Positions 1-5,471 of a stretch of DNA of 5,471 bases are shown in pieces. Each line of letters begins with the position of its first letter. Positions within the stretch are counted from its first letter, which is position 1. This DNA comes from Phycisphaerae bacterium (GTDB taxonomy: Bacteria > Planctomycetota > Phycisphaerae > Sedimentisphaerales > Anaerohalosphaeraceae): NCBI GenBank assembly GCA_007121565.1, contig SKKI01000277.1, positions 1 through 5,471 of the forward strand, read 5' to 3'. The position numbers and the translations under genes are program-made. The notes beneath the pieces were generated by a model. The model saw only the letters and a list, made by a program, of their open reading frames with translations, was not told where the DNA came from and did no database searches.

Positions 1-151
<151 letters not shown>

Positions 152-170
152 CTTCATTGGTTCCTATTGC

Positions 171-1016
171 TTATTTTCCGCAGTAGTCGATCAGGCGGCC
201 GATTTCGCTGCGGAGGTCTTTGCGGTGGACGATCATATCGACGAAGCCGTGTTCGACAAGGAATTCGGCGCGCTGAAAGCCTTCGGGCAGTTCGATCTTG
301 ATGGTCTGCTGGATGACGCGCGGGCCGGTAAAGCCGATCAGGGCGCCGGGTTCTGCCATGATGACATCGCCCAGCATCGAGAAGCTGGCCGCCACGCCGC
401 CGGTGGTCGGGTCGGTCAGGATGGAGATATACAATCCGCCGGCCTCGTCCAGACGGGCCAGGGCCGCGCTGGTTTTGGCCATCTGCTGCAGCGCGACGAC
501 GCCCTCGTGCATCCGCGCGCCGCCGGAGCAACTGACGACCACCAGCGGCACATTCTCTTCGAGAGCGCGCTCCACGCCGCGACAGAACTTCTCGCCGACG
601 ACCATGCCCATCGAGCCGCCGAGAAACGAAAAATCCATTGCCGCCAGGACCACCCCGCGACCGCGGATAAAGGCCTTGCCGACCAGTGCCGCCTCGTGGG
701 CGCGGTTGGCCTCGGGGTCGGCCTTGATGCGGTTTTTGTACTGCTGCTGGCCCCAGACAAACGACAGCGGGTCGCTGCTGGCCAGGTCCTGGGCCAGTTC
801 CTCAAAGGCCCCCTCATCGACAAGCTGGCCGACGCGGGTCGGGCCGTCAATGCGGAAGTGATGTTTGCACTCGGGGCACACGCCCAGGTTCTGATCGACG
901 GTTTTGCGGTACAGCATGTTCCGGCAGGCCGGACACGACATCCACAGCCCCTCGGGCAGCTCCTTGCGGGGCTTGAGTGAAAATCCGTCCCAGCCTGCTT
1001 TTTTATTTTTTGCCAT
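171..1016 (-). CDS. accD: Acetyl-CoA carboxylase carboxyltransferase subunit beta
   Basis: AccD pairs with AccA (not in this window) in the cytosolic carboxyltransferase that moves the carboxyl group from biotin on AccB to acetyl-CoA, giving malonyl-CoA for fatty acid synthesis. The 281-residue protein has the N-terminal zinc ribbon, with CPAC (Cys28, Cys31) and CPEC (Cys47, Cys50). A crotonase-fold carboxyltransferase domain follows, with VSCSGGARMHEG, the QQMAKTSAAL helix, LTDPTTGGVAASF, then GFTGPRVIQQTI and LPEGFQRAEFLVEHGFVD near the end. It is slightly shorter than the roughly 304-residue E. coli protein and lacks a C-terminal extension. The start is uncertain. ATG codons at 1025 (MIAMAKNKK) and 1016 (MAKNKK) are both in frame and neither has a canonical ribosome binding site. 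I chose 1016 because an AAGAA lies at a workable distance; it directly abuts the 1025 codon. An AT-rich palindromic repeat lies just upstream, and hisC follows closely. Confidence 0.95.
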   Translation of the reverse strand: MAKNKKAGWDGFSLKPRKELPEGLWMSCPACRNMLYRKTVDQNLGVCPECKHHFRIDGPTRVGQLVDEGAFEELAQDLASSDPLSFVWGQQQYKNRIKADPEANRAHEAALVGKAFIRGRGVVLAAMDFSFLGGSMGMVVGEKFCRGVERALEENVPLVVVSCSGGARMHEGVVALQQMAKTSAALARLDEAGGLYISILTDPTTGGVAASFSMLGDVIMAEPGALIGFTGPRVIQQTIKIELPEGFQRAEFLVEHGFVDMIVHRKDLRSEIGRLIDYCGK

Positions 1017-1040
1017 AGCAATCATTTCTTGAATAAATGC

Positions 1041-1172
1041 GAAATCCGGATCTCGAAATTCGAAACAAATTTAAATGACAAAACAGCGAATGCTTCAAAC
1101 AATTTGTTTTGAATTTTTGTCATTAAATTTTTGATATTGTTTCGGATTTCGTGCTTCGTGCTTCGGATTTTC
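1041..1172. repeat. AT-rich imperfect palindromic intergenic repeat between rpe and accD
   Basis: This stretch fills almost the whole rpe-accD spacer and is far richer in A and T than the flanking genes. Its outer arms are inverted copies. AATGACAAAA (1074-1083) matches TTTTGTCATT (1115-1124) perfectly. Further out, CGAAACAAATTTAA (1061-1074) faces TTAAATTTTTGATATTGTTTCG (1123-1143, with extra bases), and GAAATCC (1041-1047) faces CGGATTT at 1143-1149 or 1164-1170. An inner hairpin, TTCAAACAA against TTGTTTTGAA (1094-1113), forms the tip. The right arm contains the 7-mer GTGCTTC twice in tandem (1151-1164). From memory, AAATCCGAAGCACGAAATCC-type palindromes with AAAATTCAAA cores recur between genes in many planctomycete and related genomes, and their translations give spurious 'KHEIRN...KIQN' proteins. 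I could not confirm that family membership here. It may be a MITE or REP-like element, and its RNA would fold into a long hairpin within a pgk-rpe-accD transcript. Confidence 0.75.
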
Positions 1173-1178
1173 TCAGTA

Positions 1179-1859
1179 TCATCCATTCTCAATCGCTTCT
1201 CGTAACGCGGCGATGGCCGCGGCGCGGTCGGGTTTGCCGAAGATGGCATTGCCGGCCACGAAGGTATCGGCGCCGTAGCGTTTGACCGTGCCGACGGTCG
1301 TCGGGTCGATGCCGCCGTCGACTTCAATGCGCACCGCCTGGCCGACGATCTGCCGCAGGCGAATACACTTTTGCGCCGCGTCATCCATAAAGGACTGGCC
1401 GCCGAAGCCCGGATTGACCGTCATCACCAGCACCATATCGCACAGCGGCGCGACCGCCTCGACAGCCTCGACGGGTGTGTCGGGGTTCAACGTCACCCCG
1501 ACAGTAACGCCCAAGTCGCGCAGATACTTGACAAACGCCTTCGGATCCGCCACGGTCTCGATGTGAAACGTAATGTGATCGCTTCCGGCCTCGGCAAATC
1601 GCTCGGCATATTTATCTGGGTCGGTGATCATTAAATGCGTATCCAGCACGGCGTCGGTGTGTTTGCGAATCCACTTGACCACCGGCGGGCCGAAGGTCAG
1701 ATTCGGGACAAAATGCCCATCCATCACATCCAGGTGGATGATCTCAATCCCCGAGTCGGTCACCTCGGCGATCTCCGAGGCCAACACAGCAAAGTCGGCG
1801 CTGAGCACCGACGGTGCGATCTGAAACGTCCCGGCTTTCGGCAGTCTGCGTTGCGTCAT
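1179..1859 (-). CDS. rpe: Ribulose-phosphate 3-epimerase
   Basis: Rpe interconverts D-ribulose 5-phosphate and D-xylulose 5-phosphate in the pentose phosphate pathway, and in the Calvin cycle where present. The 226-residue protein is a metal-dependent TIM barrel of normal family length (E. coli about 225). Visible motifs are IAPSVLSADF (14-23), the first metal/catalytic segment HLDVMDGHFVPN (42-53), THLMI (74-78), the phosphate-binding loop VNPGFGGQSF (147-156) and EVDGGI (178-183). By alignment with characterised Rpe, His42, Asp44, His75 and Asp180 should be the metal ligands, with Asp44 and Asp180 as the acid/base pair; all four are present. The start at 1859 follows a weak AAGAG about 11 bases upstream. 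Only 43 bases separate it from the pgk stop and no terminator is seen, so it probably shares the pgk transcript. The palindromic repeat begins within about ten bases of its stop. Confidence 0.96.
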   Translation of the reverse strand: MTQRRLPKAGTFQIAPSVLSADFAVLASEIAEVTDSGIEIIHLDVMDGHFVPNLTFGPPVVKWIRKHTDAVLDTHLMITDPDKYAERFAEAGSDHITFHIETVADPKAFVKYLRDLGVTVGVTLNPDTPVEAVEAVAPLCDMVLVMTVNPGFGGQSFMDDAAQKCIRLRQIVGQAVRIEVDGGIDPTTVGTVKRYGADTFVAGNAIFGKPDRAAAIAALREAIENG

Positions 1860-1902
1860 TATTCGTTGCTCTTATTTCTTAATGTAATTCAAAATTACAC
1901 CT

Positions 1903-3141
1903 TTATTTGGTGTCGAGAATCTCGAGGCATTTGAATTTTTTGCCTTCGAGAAATTCCAGGCTGGCCCCGCCGCCGGTGGAGATGTGGCTGACGCGATCCT
2001 GCAATTCCAATATCGCAATCGCGCTGGCACTGTCGCCGCCGCCGATAATGCTGCGGGCGCCGTTGTCGGTCGCCTCGGCCACCGCCAGCGCCACGGCCTT
2101 GGTGCCGGCGTCAAACGGGGCCATTTCGAAAACGCCCATCGGGCCGTTCCAGACAATGGTCTTGGCGTTTTTGAGCTTTTCAGCAAACGTCTCCCGCGTT
2201 GCCGGGCCGATATCCATGCCCTGCCAGCCGTCGTCGATATCACCGGAGACGACTTTGTTCTCGGCACCGGCCTTGAATTCTTTGGCCACGGCCGTATCGG
2301 AGGGCAGCACAATAGCGCAGCCGGTGTCTTTGGCCTGCTTGAGCAGGTCGTTGGCTTTGTCGATGAAATCCGTCTCGCACAGGCTGTCGCCGACCTGTTT
2401 GCCCTGGGCCTTGAAGAAGGTATAGGCCATCGCCCCGCCGATGAGAATGCTGTCGACCTTGCCAAGCAGGTTCTCAATGACGCCGATCTTATCAGAGACC
2501 TTGGCCCCGCCGAGGATCGCCACGAACGGACGCTGGGGGTCTTCGAGAGTGTCGCCGAGGTACTTGAGCTCTTTTTCAATAAGAAAACCGATCACGCGAT
2601 CCTTGCCTTCCATCATCACCGGCACGGTATACATCGAGGCGTTGTCGCGGTGGGCCGTGCCGAAGGCGTCATCGACATACACATCAGCCAGCTCGGCAAG
2701 CTGCTTTGCAAAGTCATCCTTGGCCTGACGCAGTTGAGCATCTTCCTTGGCGGCCTTGTCCTTGATGGTCTCTTCTTTGTGAAAGCGCACGTTTTCCAGC
2801 AGCATCACATCGCCGGGCTTGAGGGCGGCGGCTTTGGCCTTGACCTCTGGGCCGATGCAGTCGGCGGCAAAAATGACATCCTTGCCGAGCAGCTCGCCCA
2901 GCCGTTTGGCTACCGGCGCCAGGGAAAACGTCGGATCCGGCGCGCCTTTGGGCCGTCCCAGGTGGCTCATCAGGATCAGCGAGCCGCCCTGGGCCAGGAC
3001 GTGCTTAATCGTCGGCAGCGCCTGAACGATTCGATTGTCATTGGTGATGTTCTGCCTGTCATCGAGCGGAACATTAAAGTCCACCCGCATCAGCACTTTC
3101 TTGCCGTCTACCTTAATATCTGCAACCGTTTTTTTATCCAT
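1903..3141 (-). CDS. pgk: Phosphoglycerate kinase
   Basis: PGK transfers the acyl phosphate of 1,3-bisphosphoglycerate to ADP in glycolysis, and runs in reverse in gluconeogenesis or carbon fixation. It is a monomeric cytosolic two-domain enzyme. The 412-residue protein has the expected order. N-domain substrate-binding segments are RVDFNVP (19-25), NDNR (34-37), SHLGRPKG (59-66), ENVRF (116-120) and GTAHR (161-165). C-domain nucleotide-binding segments are GGAKVSDK (211-218), WNGPMGVFE (331-339), GGGDS (367-371) and [13 protein letters not shown] (388-400). The [12 protein letters not shown] stretch differs from the commoner AHRAHAS form, but the substrate arginine is kept. I chose ATG 3141 because AAAGGA lies 8 bases upstream. 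An in-frame TTG at 3162 would add seven residues, and its own AAAGGA copy directly abuts it. The gene follows gap across a hairpin terminator and a candidate promoter, and rpe follows closely. Confidence 0.97.
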   Translation of the reverse strand: MDKKTVADIKVDGKKVLMRVDFNVPLDDRQNITNDNRIVQALPTIKHVLAQGGSLILMSHLGRPKGAPDPTFSLAPVAKRLGELLGKDVIFAADCIGPEVKAKAAALKPGDVMLLENVRFHKEETIKDKAAKEDAQLRQAKDDFAKQLAELADVYVDDAFGTAHRDNASMYTVPVMMEGKDRVIGFLIEKELKYLGDTLEDPQRPFVAILGGAKVSDKIGVIENLLGKVDSILIGGAMAYTFFKAQGKQVGDSLCETDFIDKANDLLKQAKDTGCAIVLPSDTAVAKEFKAGAENKVVSGDIDDGWQGMDIGPATRETFAEKLKNAKTIVWNGPMGVFEMAPFDAGTKAVALAVAEATDNGARSIIGGGDSASAIAILELQDRVSHISTGGGASLEFLEGKKFKCLEILDTK

Positions 3142-3149
3142 TATAGTAA

Positions 3150-3155
3150 TCCTTT
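3150..3155 (-). promoter_or_regulatory. Ribosome binding site of pgk (AAAGGA), with a second copy upstream
   Basis: AAAGGA ends 8 bases before the pgk ATG at 3141 and decides that start. The octamer AAAGGATT occurs twice in the leader, at 3148-3155 and 3161-3168, 13 bases apart. Only the nearer copy is well spaced for a known start. The farther one touches the in-frame TTG at 3162 and probably does not work with it. Confidence 0.8.
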
Positions 3156-3180
3156 CACACAATCCTTTTATTACAAAGAC

Positions 3181-3189
3181 ATTTTATCA
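3181..3189 (-). promoter_or_regulatory. Candidate extended -10 promoter for pgk
   Basis: Read on the minus strand the site is TG-A-TAAAAT, an extended -10 element with five of six consensus bases in the hexamer. I see no good TTGACA-like -35 box at 16-18 bases, which is compatible with an extended -10 promoter. Transcription would start near 3174 and give a leader of about 33 bases. The site lies between the hairpin that follows gap and the pgk ribosome binding site, where a second promoter would be needed if the hairpin terminates well. This is inference from motif and position only. Confidence 0.45.
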
Positions 3190-3204
3190 CTATTCTCAAA
3201 GTAC

Positions 3205-3239
3205 GAAAAGCCCGCGGCCAGGCGCGGCGCGGGCTTTTC
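3205..3239 (-). terminator. Hairpin terminator after gap
   Basis: A perfect 12-bp stem, GAAAAGCCCGCG (3205-3216) against CGCGGGCTTTTC (3228-3239), encloses an 11-base loop. In the minus-strand transcript the GC-rich stem ends in CUUUUC, a short U tract lying within the stem itself. The symmetry means it could also act on plus-strand transcripts. It begins 47 bases after the gap stop. A smaller hairpin, CGCCC/GGGCG with a four-base loop (3259-3272), lies between it and gap. With only four U residues, termination may be partial, leaving some gap-pgk read-through. Confidence 0.75.
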
Positions 3240-3286
3240 AGGAGTGTCACATTCAACGCGCCCCTATGGGCGAGAAACGGCTTGTC

Positions 3287-4321
<1,035 letters not shown>

Positions 4322-4377
4322 TTAATATTTGCTTACTGCATACTTTCTCCGCTCACAGACGGAAACACAAAGTGCGT

Positions 4378-4406
4378 ACTGTAGAGACTGGTAAGGGGGT
4401 TGTCAA
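4378..4406 (-). promoter_or_regulatory. Sigma-70-type promoter of gap
   Basis: On the minus strand a perfect -35 TTGACA (4406-4401) is followed by 17 bases and the -10 hexamer TACAGT (4383-4378), which matches TATAAT at four of six positions including the important first T, second A and last T. Transcription would start near 4371 and give a leader of about 74 bases before gap. An inverted repeat (4400-4420) covers the -35 box, so repression at this promoter is possible. Confidence 0.7.
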
Positions 4407-4420
4407 GATTTTTTGGACAA
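4400..4420. repeat. Inverted repeat over the gap -35 box (possible operator)
   Basis: TTGTC (4400-4404) and GACAA (4416-4420) form a perfect 5-bp dyad with an 11-base A/T-rich spacer, overlapping the -35 hexamer. A second dyad with related half-sites lies about 75 bases further upstream. Operator function is inferred only from position and symmetry, and a short dyad like this can arise by chance. Confidence 0.35.
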
Positions 4421-4446
4421 AATTCGCCAAACTTATCTGACACCGA

Positions 4447-4463
4447 CAGCCGGCTGCCGGCCG
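4447..4463 (-). other. GC-rich hairpin in the tilS-gap spacer
   Basis: The minus strand can form a 7-bp stem, CGGCCGG against CCGGCTG with one G-T pair, around a three-base loop. The upstream CTGCCGG (4488-4482) can instead pair with CCGGCAG (4462-4456), so two structures exclude each other. No U tract follows, so it is not a standard intrinsic terminator for tilS. It lies about 80 bases after the tilS stop and 41 bases upstream of the gap -35 box. Its role is unknown. Confidence 0.4.
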
Positions 4464-4471
4464 ATTTTGAT

Positions 4472-4496
4472 CGATTGACATCCGGCAGGACAATCG
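4472..4496. repeat. Inverted repeat CGATTG-N13-CAATCG in the tilS-gap spacer
   Basis: Perfect 6-bp arms (4472-4477 and 4491-4496) flank a 13-base spacer, and the symmetry extends inward with one mismatch and then a further pair. The half-sites contain TTGTC and GTCAA, resembling the TTGTC/GACAA dyad over the gap -35 box, so the two may be an upstream and a core operator for one regulator. This is inference without a known binding protein. Confidence 0.35.
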
Positions 4497-4542
4497 CTAA
4501 AACCTTATCTAAAAAGAGGTTACAAAAATGCAAATATGCCTA

Positions 4543-5471
4543 TTAATACGGATAGGCAATGCTTATTTCGAGGATTTTCCTTGTTTGGGGGGTGATTTTT
4601 GCCCGCTCATCGAGCCGCAGCGGAGCCAGGTAGAGAATTTTTTGTGAGTCAATCAATACAAAAACACGTTTGCGCAGCGATTTTTCGATTTTAGAATCCA
4701 GCAGGAACCGGGCGACCTTTTTGTCCGCCCCCAGCCCGATCGGGCAAAACCGCTCTCCCGGCTCGGCAGCTCGAACCATCAACGGCCCTTCAATACACCC
4801 TGCATCTAGTCGTTCGCTCAGCGGCGGTTTGTGCCGCAGAAAATCTTCCGATGCTCCGTTTGGCCTATCCACTGTGCGAACACAGATCGCATACGGCCCG
4901 AAATAAGCCGTTTTGCCGATGTCAACCCGCACCGGTTCGCTCGGCAGTGGCGCCGGCTCAGCGCGAGGCTTTGTGAAGATAACACGGCCGGCGTCCACGG
5001 CCACGGTGAGCGTGCCCGGCCAGAGCGTCTTTGCCCGGCGTTGCCCGGAAAGCTGAGCCATCAGCGTCTTGTAATGCCGACTGCTGAGGTCCCGAAGTCC
5101 GCCGCCGAGCCTCTGAACCGCCCGGGCGAACACTTCAGCCTGCACCCACGGCGAACGGGACATCACCTCTTGTCGGGCATATACAAGACGGTCTTTGGTT
5201 TCTTGAATTGGCCCGACGGTATCGGCCGCGTTTTCGATGCGATGCTGCGCTTCGCGGCAGGCCGCAGCCAGTTTAATCAGCCGATCTGCTGTATCGGGAG
5301 TCTGTCGCTGCAGCGCCGGCAGCAGTCGATGGCGAATACGATTGCGTGTAAAGGCGGCTGAGACATTACTGGCATCTTCACGCCAGGGCCGGCCCTGATC
5401 CCGCAGATAGGCCTCTATATCCGCCCGTCGAACATCCAGCAGCGGGCGGATGAACCGGCGTCCGTTCATCA
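4543..5471 (-). CDS. tilS: tRNA(Ile)-lysidine synthetase, C-terminal part (5' end beyond the right edge)
   Basis: TilS uses ATP to attach lysine to C34 of the CAU anticodon of a minor tRNA(Ile), so that it reads AUA and not AUG; it is essential in most bacteria. The frame is open to the window edge. The first visible ATG (5469) is almost certainly internal, because the N-terminal PP-loop ATPase core with its SGGxDS motif is missing. Counting from that Met, RPLLDVRRADIEAYL (8-22) and EDASN...TRNRIRHRLLPAL (31-53) are the conserved end of the ATPase domain. QRRAKTLWPGTLTVAVDAGRVIF (143-165) fits the middle substrate-binding region. Residues 230-296, with RAAEPGERFCPIGLGADKKVARFLLDSKI followed by a beta-rich tail, match the TilS C-terminal domain. 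Catalytic residues cannot be assessed. gap follows after 245 bases and has its own promoter. Confidence 0.9.
   Translation of the reverse strand, partial: MNGRRFIRPLLDVRRADIEAYLRDQGRPWREDASNVSAAFTRNRIRHRLLPALQRQTPDTADRLIKLAAACREAQHRIENAADTVGPIQETKDRLVYARQEVMSRSPWVQAEVFARAVQRLGGGLRDLSSRHYKTLMAQLSGQRRAKTLWPGTLTVAVDAGRVIFTKPRAEPAPLPSEPVRVDIGKTAYFGPYAICVRTVDRPNGASEDFLRHKPPLSERLDAGCIEGPLMVRAAEPGERFCPIGLGADKKVARFLLDSKIEKSLRKRVFVLIDSQKILYLAPLRLDERAKITPQTRKILEISIAYPY

Larger units (their letters stand above)
4415..4510. repeat. Imperfect direct repeat pair upstream of gap
   Basis: Two copies of a 23-24 base element lie in the tilS-gap spacer, at 4415-4438 and 4488-4510. On the plus strand both contain, in order, GGACAA, TCGC, AAA and CTTATCT, differing by one substitution and small gaps. 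The copies are spaced about 72 bases apart and the nearer one lies just upstream of the gap -35 box. They could be regulator-binding sites or the trace of a local duplication; nothing in the sequence identifies a regulator. Confidence 0.4.

Noticed and set aside
1022..1384. Minus-strand open frame running from an alternate frame of rpe through the palindromic repeat
   Set aside because: Its first half is an rpe shadow and its end (KHEIRN...KIQN...FEIRIS) is the translated repeat, a pattern I associate with spurious proteins.
1884..1898. Small palindrome GTAATT-CAA-AATTAC between pgk and rpe
   Set aside because: A 6-bp A/T-rich stem with a three-base loop is weak and easily arises by chance in this AT-rich spacer.
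3142..3162. TTG start at 3162 extending PGK by seven residues
   Set aside because: The AAAGGA copy before it directly abuts the codon, whereas ATG 3141 has AAAGGA at 8 bases and gives the usual PGK N-terminus.
4447..4463. GC hairpin as an intrinsic terminator of tilS
   Set aside because: No run of T follows on the minus strand. A weak AACCT/AGGTT stem nearer the tilS stop (about 4501-4525) is also too short to call.
4333..4533. A 66-codon minus-strand open frame in the tilS-gap spacer
   Set aside because: It has no ribosome binding site, resembles no family I know, and runs through the GC hairpin and the gap promoter. It looks like a chance open frame.

Overview
The window is ordinary bacterial housekeeping DNA. 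Every gene I can support lies on the minus strand. In transcription order (right to left) they are tilS (5' part beyond the window), gap, pgk, rpe, accD and hisC (3' part beyond the window). The genes are GC-rich and the spacers between them are clearly richer in A and T. Protein style (short AccD, the '[12 protein letters not shown]' stretch in PGK, the GAPDH tail), weak ribosome binding sites and the repeat after rpe together suggest a Planctomycetota-like genome, perhaps Phycisphaerae. That placement is an impression from memory and no search was run.

Layout from high to low coordinates. 5471-4543 holds the C-terminal part of tRNA(Ile)-lysidine synthetase. 4542-4298 is a 245-base regulatory spacer. 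It carries a good sigma-70-type promoter for gap (TTGACA, 17 bases, TACAGT), a GC-rich hairpin, an imperfect direct repeat and two inverted repeats, one of them over the -35 box. 4297-3287 is glyceraldehyde-3-phosphate dehydrogenase. 3286-3142 holds a 12-bp-stem hairpin that should end the gap transcript, then an extended -10 promoter and a clear ribosome binding site for pgk. 3141-1903 is phosphoglycerate kinase. After 43 bases comes ribulose-phosphate 3-epimerase (1859-1179). 1172-1041 is an AT-rich imperfect palindrome that fills nearly the whole rpe-accD spacer. 1016-171 is the acetyl-CoA carboxylase carboxyltransferase beta subunit, and 151-1 is the start of histidinol-phosphate aminotransferase.

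GapDH and PGK catalyse consecutive steps of glycolysis and gluconeogenesis, and Rpe links the same triose/pentose pool to the pentose phosphate pathway, so gap-pgk-rpe forms a central-carbon block. Sequence signals suggest gap has its own promoter and terminator, while pgk-rpe (possibly with accD-hisC) forms a second unit. AccD (fatty acid synthesis) and HisC (histidine synthesis) draw on that metabolism only indirectly.

I found no defence system, mobile-element gene, CRISPR array or convincing new system. The items most worth a second look are the palindromic intergenic repeat, the operator-like symmetry upstream of gap, and an unusual residue pair in a GapDH region that contacts the cofactor in related enzymes.
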